NCBI GenBank assembly: GCA_902797065.1
Contig: CADBRK010000090.1
Coordinates: forward strand, 1-8,173
Length of the DNA stretch: 8,173 nucleotides
Origin: an uncultured Ruminococcus sp.
Lineage (GTDB): Bacteria > Bacillota > Clostridia > Oscillospirales > Acutalibacteraceae
Reading direction: 5' to 3'
Position 1 is the first letter of the stretch; each line of letters starts with the position of its first letter. Position numbers and translations under genes: made by a program. The notes beneath the pieces are model-generated. The model saw nothing but the letters and a program-made list of their open reading frames with translations. It had not been told where the DNA came from and did not search any database. Shown in pieces: positions 1 to 5,041 of this stretch.

Positions 1-1
1 G

Positions 2-286
2 ATCTCTATCGTGCGTGAGATTACCAAAATACACGAGGAGGTCATACGTACGACTCTCGGACAGGCAGCCGAGAAGTATGGCGACGGTTCGCTGAGAGGC
101 GAGCTGGTCTTTGTGATCGAGGGCGCAGCGGAAGATAAAGATGCGGAGCAGTTTACGCTTGAACAGGCAGCCGAACTTGCGAAAAGACTTATTGATGAGG
201 GCAATTCCGTTTCCGAAAGCGCAAAGCAGGCGGCAAAGGCGACGGGATTCAGGAAGAATGATATATATAAGATGCTGATAGAGTAA
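2..286 (+). CDS. rsmI: 16S rRNA (cytidine1402-2'-O)-methyltransferase, C-terminal part (5' truncated by window edge)
   Basis: The reading frame is open from base 2 and ends at TAA 284-286, so only the last 94 residues or so are present. It opens with ISIVREITKIHEE, matching the RsmI family segment usually written as RELTKxxEE, followed by a GELVFVIEG strand, which is the end of the tetrapyrrole-methylase-like catalytic fold. The tail from about base 155 (FTLEQAAELAKRLIDEG, then AKQAAKATGF and DIYKMLIE) is the small helical C-terminal domain typical of RsmI. In the family, the enzyme 2'-O-methylates C1402 in the decoding centre of 16S rRNA using S-adenosylmethionine. A GTG at base 11 is not the start, because conserved sequence continues upstream of it. 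No clear terminator follows, so the next small ORF may be read from the same transcript. Confidence 0.85.
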   Translation: MSIVREITKIHEEVIRTTLGQAAEKYGDGSLRGELVFVIEGAAEDKDAEQFTLEQAAELAKRLIDEGNSVSESAKQAAKATGFRKNDIYKMLIE

Positions 287-306
287 AAATGTAATTTGAG
301 AGGTTT

Positions 307-330
307 GGAGGTTCGGAGGTTCGGAGGTTC
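307..330 (+). repeat. Three perfect tandem copies of an 8-bp unit (GGAGGTTC)
   Basis: The unit GGAGGTTC occurs at 307-314, 315-322 and 323-330. A degenerate copy precedes it at 299-306 (6 of 8 bases). Each unit contains the Shine-Dalgarno core GGAGG. The last copy lies 7 bases before the ATG of the small ORF at 335, so it doubles as that gene's ribosome binding site. Changes in copy number would leave that nearest site in place. Confidence 0.9.
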
Positions 331-334
331 GGGT

Positions 335-463
335 ATGAAATTATACTGGGAGCGGCAGCAGACTGATTTAAAAAATCAGATAATCGGCATAGTGATAATA
401 GTGCTGGACATGTTGGCTGCGTTTTTTTTATTCTTTTTCTTTGAAAAGTATGTGATGCTATAA
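335..463 (+). CDS. 42-residue single-pass membrane microprotein, hypothetical
   Basis: An ATG at 335 follows GGAGG (323-327) by 7 bases, a good ribosome binding site, and the frame closes at TAA 461-463. The 42-residue product starts with a polar, charged segment (MKLYWERQQTDLKNQ). It then has one continuous hydrophobic stretch, about residues 16-36 (IIGIVIIVLDMLAAFF and LFFFF), and ends EKYVML. This is the layout of a small single-pass inner-membrane protein. I recognise no family. It sits 48 bases after rsmI with no visible terminator between, so read-through from rsmI is possible. The support is the ribosome site plus the coherent membrane segment; there is no homology evidence, and it could be a degraded or spurious ORF. 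Confidence 0.5.
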   Translation: MKLYWERQQTDLKNQIIGIVIIVLDMLAAFFLFFFFEKYVML

Positions 464-477
464 ATCGCGCAGTTCTT

Positions 478-505
478 TTGGTTTATTCCTGTGTGCAGGT
501 ATAAT
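478..505 (+). promoter_or_regulatory. Possible sigma-A promoter ahead of the DUF3592-like gene
   Basis: A perfect -10 box TATAAT lies at 500-505, with a weak -35 (TTGGTT, 478-483) 16 bases upstream. Transcription would begin near base 512, inside the hairpin at 510-545, which makes the pairing of the two elements awkward. Only the -10 is convincing. Confidence 0.35.
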
Positions 506-509
506 ATAA

Positions 510-545
510 GCAAAAAGTATCAGATGATACAGGTATTTTTTTTGC
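510..545 (+). terminator. Terminator-like hairpin with T8 tract
   Basis: GCAAAAA (510-516) pairs with TTTTTGC (539-545), and inside it GTATC (517-521) pairs with GATAC (526-530) around the loop AGAT. The 3' side contains eight consecutive Ts (536-543). An unpaired segment of about 8 bases (531-538) makes the structure asymmetric, so efficiency is uncertain. It would end transcripts from rsmI and the 42-residue ORF. The same bases stay open in the frame of the next gene. Confidence 0.4.
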
Positions 546-582
546 GGTTATCGGTGTTATTATAGCCGCTGCTTATGCACTG

Positions 583-1062
583 ATGATGCTGAAAATATTG
601 TCCATAGAGATAGTCGGGTTGTTAGCTTTTCCGTTTGTACTTTTTGCGGTCGGAGCCTACATAGCAATAGTGTATAACTATCTGAAATACAAACGTTCCC
701 GGAGATTGACACGAAAAATTCTCTCTGTCATAACAGAATTCAGAGAAGTGACATACAGCCATAGGTCGGGCGATGATTTTTACACAACAACCGCATATCG
801 TCCCATGATAGAATATGAGTTTGCCGGCAGGATATACAAATCATTTAGCAAAAGAGATTACGATGAGCCCATAGGCGTGGGAGATAATATCCCGATCTGG
901 TTAAACCCGTATGAACCCGAAGATTTTGAAGAGGTCGATAACGGTTACGGATTCGGAGAATTCAGCAGAACAAAATACATATTGATAGGTCTCGGATTCG
1001 TAGCTTTTGCTGTTATGATGACGATCTTGTTTATACCAAATTTCTTCACTGTTTCATATTAA
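583..1062 (+). CDS. DUF3592-like membrane protein, 159 residues
   Basis: Two predicted membrane helices, about residues 10-33 (GLLAFPFVLFAVGAYIAIVY) and 131-151 (KYILIGLGFVAFAVMMTILF), flank a soluble segment of some 95 residues. That segment contains YRPMIEYEFAGRIYKS and then GVGDNIPIWLNPYEPEDF. The arrangement YxPxxEYxxxGxxY, then GDxxxxxxNPxxPE, is what I associate with DUF3592 membrane proteins, whose biochemical role is not established. The start is doubtful. ATGs at 583 and 586 have no Shine-Dalgarno, and the frame stays open and hydrophobic back to a stop at 502-504, with no ATG, GTG or TTG further upstream in frame. The true start may be non-standard, or the 5' end may be frameshifted at the T8 run. 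The gene ends just before a bidirectional terminator shared with the convergent kinase gene. Confidence 0.65.
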   Translation: MMLKILSIEIVGLLAFPFVLFAVGAYIAIVYNYLKYKRSRRLTRKILSVITEFREVTYSHRSGDDFYTTTAYRPMIEYEFAGRIYKSFSKRDYDEPIGVGDNIPIWLNPYEPEDFEEVDNGYGFGEFSRTKYILIGLGFVAFAVMMTILFIPNFFTVSY

Positions 1063-1075
1063 AGAAACAAAGCAT

Positions 1076-1103
1076 AAACGGTACGGATTTCCCCGTACCG
1101 TTT
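1076..1103. terminator. Bidirectional intrinsic terminator between convergent genes
   Basis: A perfect 11-bp inverted repeat (AAACGGTACGG at 1076-1086, CCGTACCGTTT at 1093-1103) surrounds a 6-base loop. On the plus strand it is followed by a T-containing stretch (GGTTTTAGTTT). On the minus strand the stem itself ends in TTT and is followed by TATGCTTTG. It lies 13 bases after the DUF3592-like stop and 4 bases after the kinase stop, so it can serve both genes. Confidence 0.8.
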
Positions 1104-1107
1104 GGTT

Positions 1108-2646
1108 TTAGTTTATCCACGGTTCGCCGTTTTCGTTTGTTCTGATAAGCTCGAACCAGAATGTCGTACCTTTGCCCAGCGTGCTGAATACTCCGTAATT
1201 AGCCTTATGCAGTTTAAGTACGGTCTTTACGATTGACAGCCCGAGACCTGTGCCGATCTTTGCGCTCTTGTGTGATTTATCGACTTTATAGTATCTGTCC
1301 CAGATGTTTTTCAGTTTATCCTGCGGTATACCCGGACCGCTGTCGATAACTTCGATCCTTACTCGGTTGTCATAGCATGACTGGCGCACTTTGATCGCCT
1401 TGCTGTCGCCGCTGTAGTTTACTGCATTGTTTACAAGATTGTATATTACCTGTGAAATTTTCAGCTCGTCTGCATAAACATAGACGTCACGGTCATGTTC
1501 AAATGTAAACGTGTAGCCGTCCTGTTCTTTGAGCTTGTTGTATCTGCCGAACATTGCCTCGATAGTCTGTGTGATGCAGAATGTTGTAGCTTCAAGCTTC
1601 ATCGTGCCTGCTTCGATCTTTGAAATGTCGATAAGATCGCTTACCAGGTTTGACAGACGCGTAGCCTCGTCAATTATGATCTGAATATTCTCGGGGGTGT
1701 TTTCTCCCGGTATGTCACGCATGACTTCGCCGTAGCCGGTGATGAGAGTCAGCGGAGTCCTGAGATCGTGAGAGACGTTTGCTATGAGGTCTTTTCTCAT
1801 CTGATCCACCTGAGAAAGCTCTTTTGTGGCGTAATTCATGGTGTCGCTTAGCTGTTCGACTTCTTTGTAGCCTGCTCCGTTGAATACAACGTCGTAGTTC
1901 GCCTCGGCAAGCTCTTTAGCCGTTTTGTTCATGCTTTCGAGCGGATGTGCAATAATTCTTGAGAATACAACAGTCATGATAACCGCCACGAGTATAAATA
2001 TAAAGGTGACGATTTCCAGCTGATAACGCAGTGTCAGAAGAATACTTCTCGGAGGTGTGATGGACGCATCGAGAATAAGCATATATTCCGTACTATCGCT
2101 GTCCGTGATCAGCATAGAATAAACAATGCTCTCGGAGGTGTCGGGCGGACTGTCTGTTTTTATTCCGATAAACTTATTGCTTCTCGGCTTGACGTTTGCC
2201 GAAAAATCAGCATGATCAACAATGTTTATCCATACTCCGTCTTTATCCACTGTCTGAGCATAAATATTGCTCAGATCTCCCGAAACATAATTGCTGATGA
2301 TAAATGCCGAATTTGCGTTGGAAGTATATAGTTTTTCAAAATGACCGCGAGACTCGTTCCTGCACAGCATAATACACATATCGTTTTTTATTGCAGTGTA
2401 TTCGATAAGTTCTTTAATGTCGGGGTCGTCGATATTCATCTTGATGATGTTCGCACAGCCTGTAATATTCTTTGTTTTAATTGCACGGTAGAAGCTTCCG
2501 AGAAATACTGCCTGGAACATCCACAGCAGTATAAGCATAATTGCCGAAAAGGAAAAAAAGCACATACTCAGAAGAGTCATAAGAGAACACCGTGATTTTC
2601 CGTCTTTTGTATGGAGTATTTTATAAAACAAGTCCAGAAACTTCAT
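1108..2646 (-). CDS. Membrane sensor histidine kinase (HAMP-HisKA-HATPase)
   Basis: This is a 512-residue sensor kinase of the classical membrane type. Two membrane helices, about residues 22-49 and 210-232, bracket an external sensor region of about 160 residues. I cannot assign that region to a known sensor fold; it holds three cysteines (64, 91, 95). A HAMP linker follows (about 233-285). The dimerisation/phosphotransfer domain has the H-box SHDLRTPL with phosphoacceptor His293. The ATPase domain has the N-box (QVIYNLVNNAVNYSG, 399-413), G1 box DSGPGIP (435-441), F-box region around WDRYYKVDKSH (449-459) and G2 box GTGLGLSI (465-472). All catalytic motifs are intact. The ATG lies 6 bases after the regulator's stop, with an AAGGA overlapping that stop, so the pair is probably translated from one mRNA with coupling. 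The signal sensed is unknown. Confidence 0.93.
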   Translation of the reverse strand: MKFLDLFYKILHTKDGKSRCSLMTLLSMCFFSFSAIMLILLWMFQAVFLGSFYRAIKTKNITGCANIIKMNIDDPDIKELIEYTAIKNDMCIMLCRNESRGHFEKLYTSNANSAFIISNYVSGDLSNIYAQTVDKDGVWINIVDHADFSANVKPRSNKFIGIKTDSPPDTSESIVYSMLITDSDSTEYMLILDASITPPRSILLTLRYQLEIVTFIFILVAVIMTVVFSRIIAHPLESMNKTAKELAEANYDVVFNGAGYKEVEQLSDTMNYATKELSQVDQMRKDLIANVSHDLRTPLTLITGYGEVMRDIPGENTPENIQIIIDEATRLSNLVSDLIDISKIEAGTMKLEATTFCITQTIEAMFGRYNKLKEQDGYTFTFEHDRDVYVYADELKISQVIYNLVNNAVNYSGDSKAIKVRQSCYDNRVRIEVIDSGPGIPQDKLKNIWDRYYKVDKSHKSAKIGTGLGLSIVKTVLKLHKANYGVFSTLGKGTTFWFELIRTNENGEPWIN

Positions 2647-2652
2647 TATTCC

Positions 2653-3324
2653 TTATGCCTCGAATCTATAGCCTACGCCGCGGAGCGTTACTATACATTT
2701 GCTGTACGGGCCGAGACTCTTCCTGAGCAGCTTTATGTGAGTATCGAGAGTTCTGTCGTCACCGTAGAAATCATATCCCCATACGTGATTGATAAGCTTC
2801 TCTCTCGACAATGCAATGCCCTTGTTCTTTACCATATAGAAGAACAGCTCGTACTCCTTCGGCGTCATATCTACACGCTGACCGTCGATGGTAACTATCC
2901 TTGCGCTGAAGTCTACCTCCATTCCTTCAAATGTAAACACATCACGCTTTTGACCGTCGTCAAGTGCGGTGCGTTTCAGGACGGCGTTCACTCTCATCAT
3001 GAGTTCCTTCGGAGAGAAAGGCTTCACAACGTAGTCGTCGATACCAAGCTCAAAGCCGTGTATCTTGTCGTATTCCTCTCCTCTTGCGGAGAGCATAATA
3101 ATAGGGGTGGAACTTCTCTTGCGTATCTCTCTGCAAGCCGAGAAGCCGTCAAGCTCGGGCATCATTACGTCCATGATGATAAGATCAAACTGCGTTCTGG
3201 TACAAATGGAGATCGCCTCCAGACCGTCGGTAGCCTCTGTTACCTCGTGACCCTCAAACATAGCGTATTTTTTGATCAATTCGCGGATCCTGTATTCGTC
3301 GTCAACTACTAAAATCTTGCTCAT
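2653..3324 (-). CDS. OmpR/PhoB-family response regulator
   Basis: This 223-residue protein is the partner of the downstream kinase. The receiver domain (residues 1-119) has the acidic pair in VVDDE (8-9), phosphoacceptor Asp52 in IIMDVMMPELDG, the conserved Ser79 in MLSAR and Lys101 in VVKPF. The DNA-binding domain (about 128-222) is a winged helix of the OmpR type: MTPKEYELFFYMVKN, LSREKLINHVWGYDF, a recognition helix in RTLDTHIKLLRKSLG, and the wing ending RGVGYRFEA. Length and domain order are standard. The start is supported by AAAGGAAAGG (minus strand, 3333-3342) 8 bases before ATG. Phosphorylated regulators of this class usually bind direct repeats in promoters. Targets are not visible, but autoregulation and control of the divergent fumarase operon are reasonable guesses. 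Confidence 0.95.
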   Translation of the reverse strand: MSKILVVDDEYRIRELIKKYAMFEGHEVTEATDGLEAISICTRTQFDLIIMDVMMPELDGFSACREIRKRSSTPIIMLSARGEEYDKIHGFELGIDDYVVKPFSPKELMMRVNAVLKRTALDDGQKRDVFTFEGMEVDFSARIVTIDGQRVDMTPKEYELFFYMVKNKGIALSREKLINHVWGYDFYGDDRTLDTHIKLLRKSLGPYSKCIVTLRGVGYRFEA

Positions 3325-3353
3325 ACTAAATACCTTTCCTTTTTGTAATTTTT

Positions 3354-3374
3354 GGATGTCGGATGTCAGATGTG
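3354..3374. repeat. Short 7-bp tandem repeat in the regulator's leader
   Basis: GGATGTC occurs perfectly at 3354-3360 and 3361-3367, followed by a degenerate copy AGATGTG at 3368-3374. It lies 30 to 50 bases upstream of the response regulator ATG, inside the likely untranslated leader. It could be an operator or a slippage-prone simple repeat. The 7-base period is shorter than the 10-11 base spacing usual for OmpR-family sites. Confidence 0.8.
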
Positions 3375-3472
3375 CCGAACCGATGATTTCTTCTCGTATC
3401 AGTGAAGATCTATCGGAAAACGTAAAAAAGACTATAAAAAATCATCTATAATCGCTTTGAATTTGTATTTTT

Positions 3473-3501
3473 ATTATAACATATAAAAAATAATATTGAA
3501 A
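3473..3501 (-). promoter_or_regulatory. Probable promoter of the two-component operon
   Basis: On the minus strand a perfect TATAAT (3473-3478) lies 17 bases downstream of TTTCAA (3496-3501), a weak -35 matching 3 of 6 consensus bases. The predicted transcript starts near 3466 and has a leader of about 140 bases before the regulator ATG. The -35 hexamer is the same six base pairs used by the fumarase promoter on the other strand. Confidence 0.5.
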
Positions 3502-3524
3502 TACCTTTCGCAATATTTTATAAT
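3496..3524 (+). promoter_or_regulatory. Sigma-A promoter of the fumarase operon
   Basis: TTGAAA (3496-3501), a 17-base spacer and TATAAT (3519-3524) give an almost ideal vegetative promoter. Transcription should start near 3531, about 26 bases before the ATG, leaving a short leader that contains little beyond the ribosome binding site AGGAG (3545-3549). No leader-based control is apparent. Confidence 0.8.
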
Positions 3525-3556
3525 AAAATTTAGAATTTTTTAACAGGAGTGATGAT

Positions 3557-4408
3557 ATGTCAGCAAGAGAAATAAAAGCCGGAACTATCACGGCTTGTGT
3601 AAAAAAGCTTTTCATGGACTGCAACTATTTTATAGGCGACGATATTATGAATGCCGTATGCAGGGCGCAGAAAGAAGAGACGAGCGGTCTTGCGAAAGAC
3701 GTACTCGGGCAGATCATAGACAACAACAAGATAGCCGCAGCGGAAGAGATACCGATATGTCAGGATACGGGTATGGCGGTGCTGTTTGTAGAATACGGAG
3801 ATAAGGTCGTTATCTCGGAAGGCAGTTTTGAAGAAGCGGTAGAAGAAGGCGTAAGGCAGGCGTATACAGAGGGTTACCTCAGGAAGTCTGTAGTAAGCGA
3901 TCCCGTCTTTGACAGAATAAACACCAAGGATAATACACCTGCTGTAATTCACACAAGGATAGTCAAAGGCGATAAAATAAAGATCACCGCAGGCGGCAAG
4001 GGCTTCGGCAGCGAGAATATGTCTGCGATAAAAATGCTCACTCCGTCCGCAGGTGTAGAGGGCGTCAAGAAGTTTATACTTGATTCCGTTGCATACGCAG
4101 GGCCTAATCCGTGTCCGCCTATCGTAGTGGGCGTAGGTATAGGAGGAACATTCGAGAAGGCGGCTCAGCTTGCGAAAAAGGCGACGCTGCGTTCGATAGA
4201 TACACCAAACGGTGACGAGAGATATGCCGCACTGGAGAGAGAACTGCTGGAGGAGATCAACAAGATGGATATAGGTCCGGCAGGACTCGGAGGAAAGACG
4301 ACTGCCCTCGGCGTGAACATCGAAACTTATCCTACGCATATTGCCGGAATGCCCGTGGCGGTCAACATCTGCTGTCATGCATGCCGCCACAAGGAATGCG
4401 AGATCTGA
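3557..4408 (+). CDS. fumA: Class I fumarate hydratase, alpha subunit
   Basis: This is the N-terminal-type subunit (283 residues) of the two-subunit, oxygen-sensitive [4Fe-4S] fumarase, which interconverts fumarate and L-malate in the cytoplasm. The three expected cluster-ligand cysteines are visible: Cys68 in IPICQDTG, Cys186 in GPNPCPP and Cys273 in CCHACRH. Also typical are GGKGFGSENMSAIKML (146-161) and GPAGLGGKTTALGV (240-253). The start at 3557 follows AGGAG by 7 bases; a nearby ATG at 3552 is out of frame. The beta subunit gene starts 12 bases after the stop, and that stop overlaps the next ribosome site. L-tartrate dehydratase is a related alternative, but the beta subunit motifs favour fumarase. 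In an anaerobe it probably serves a branched, partly reductive TCA route. The symbol follows the class I family; strain naming may differ. Confidence 0.93.
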   Translation: MSAREIKAGTITACVKKLFMDCNYFIGDDIMNAVCRAQKEETSGLAKDVLGQIIDNNKIAAAEEIPICQDTGMAVLFVEYGDKVVISEGSFEEAVEEGVRQAYTEGYLRKSVVSDPVFDRINTKDNTPAVIHTRIVKGDKIKITAGGKGFGSENMSAIKMLTPSAGVEGVKKFILDSVAYAGPNPCPPIVVGVGIGGTFEKAAQLAKKATLRSIDTPNGDERYAALERELLEEINKMDIGPAGLGGKTTALGVNIETYPTHIAGMPVAVNICCHACRHKECEI

Positions 4409-4420
4409 GGAGGGAATACC

Positions 4421-4957
4421 ATGAAAAAAATAACACTTCCGATTACACCCGAACAGATAAAAGACCTGAAAGCAGGCGACAGAGTGCTTGCAAGCGGTTA
4501 TCTCTATACGGCAAGAGACGCAGCGCATAAGCGCATGTACGAACTCTTGCAGCAGGGTAAATCACTGCCCGTTGAGCTTGACGGACAGACGATATACTAT
4601 GTCGGCGCAGCACCTGCAAAGCCCGGTTACGCAGTAGGTCCGTGCGGCCCCACATCGTCGTACAGAATGGATAAATATACTCCGTCTTTGCTTGATCTTG
4701 GCTTAAAGGTGATGATCGGCAAAGGCAGAAGAAGCGATGAGGTAATAGACTCCATAAAGAAGAACGGGGCTGTTTATCTTGCGGCAATCGGAGGCGCGGC
4801 TGCGCTGATCGCTAAAAGTATCACAAAGGCAGAGCTTATTTGTTATGAAGACCTCGGAACCGAGGCTATATATCGCTATGAAGTGCACGATATGCCGCTG
4901 ATAGTGGCGATCGACTGTTACGGCGGCAATGTATACGCCCGGGATTTCGCAAAATAA
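4421..4957 (+). CDS. fumB: Class I fumarate hydratase, beta subunit
   Basis: This 178-residue subunit corresponds to the C-terminal half of single-chain class I fumarases and combines with the alpha subunit to form the active site. Diagnostic segments are SGYLYTARDAAHKRM (25-39), GPCGPTSSYRMDKYT (73-87), MIGKG (98-102), the GGAAAL turn (124-129) and DLGTEAIYRYEV (144-155). The TARDAAH, RMDxYT and DLGTEAI versions are those of fumarase; tartrate dehydratase beta subunits typically carry CRDxCH, RMExF and LGMPES in these places. ATG 4421 is preceded by AGGAGG (4408-4413) with 7-base spacing. That site overlaps the alpha TGA, which suggests translational coupling and matched subunit amounts. The length is that of a free-standing beta subunit. 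The symbol denotes the beta subunit here, not the E. coli FumB isoenzyme. Confidence 0.92.
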   Translation: MKKITLPITPEQIKDLKAGDRVLASGYLYTARDAAHKRMYELLQQGKSLPVELDGQTIYYVGAAPAKPGYAVGPCGPTSSYRMDKYTPSLLDLGLKVMIGKGRRSDEVIDSIKKNGAVYLAAIGGAAALIAKSITKAELICYEDLGTEAIYRYEVHDMPLIVAIDCYGGNVYARDFAK

Positions 4958-4962
4958 TCAAG

Positions 4963-5005
4963 AAAAAAAGAAGGACACCCGGTTAAGGATGCCCTTTCTT
5001 TTTTA
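4963..5005. terminator. Terminator between convergent fumarase and EF-G-like genes
   Basis: The core is GGACACCC (4973-4980), loop GGTTAA, GGATGCCC (4987-4994), flanked by an A-rich arm (4963-4972) and a T-rich arm (4995-5004). Read on the minus strand, the RNA core is a fully paired 8-bp stem with two G-U pairs, followed by a run of seven Us. On the plus strand those two pairs become A-C mismatches, but the A/T arms can extend the stem. It should work for both genes and best for the EF-G-like transcript. Confidence 0.75.
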
Positions 5006-5041
5006 AGGAAAGAAAATATGAAAAAGTATGGAATTTTCTTA

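Noticed and set aside
299..330. CRISPR array
   Set aside because: The repeat unit is 8 bp with no spacers, so it is a simple tandem repeat.
2611..3312. Long plus-strand ORF (233 codons) opposite the response regulator
   Set aside because: It lies entirely antisense to a regulator with full receiver and winged-helix motifs, its product resembles no domain, and there is no ribosome site. It is a codon-bias shadow.
3560..4528. Minus-strand ORF of 322 codons opposite the fumarase genes
   Set aside because: It overlaps conserved fumarase motifs on the other strand, and its product is rich in Cys, Tyr, Arg and His without domain structure. It is a shadow ORF.
3557..4957. L-tartrate dehydratase (TtdAB) instead of fumarase
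   Set aside because: The beta subunit carries TARDAAH, RMDxYT and DLGTEAI, the fumarase versions of motifs that differ in TtdB.
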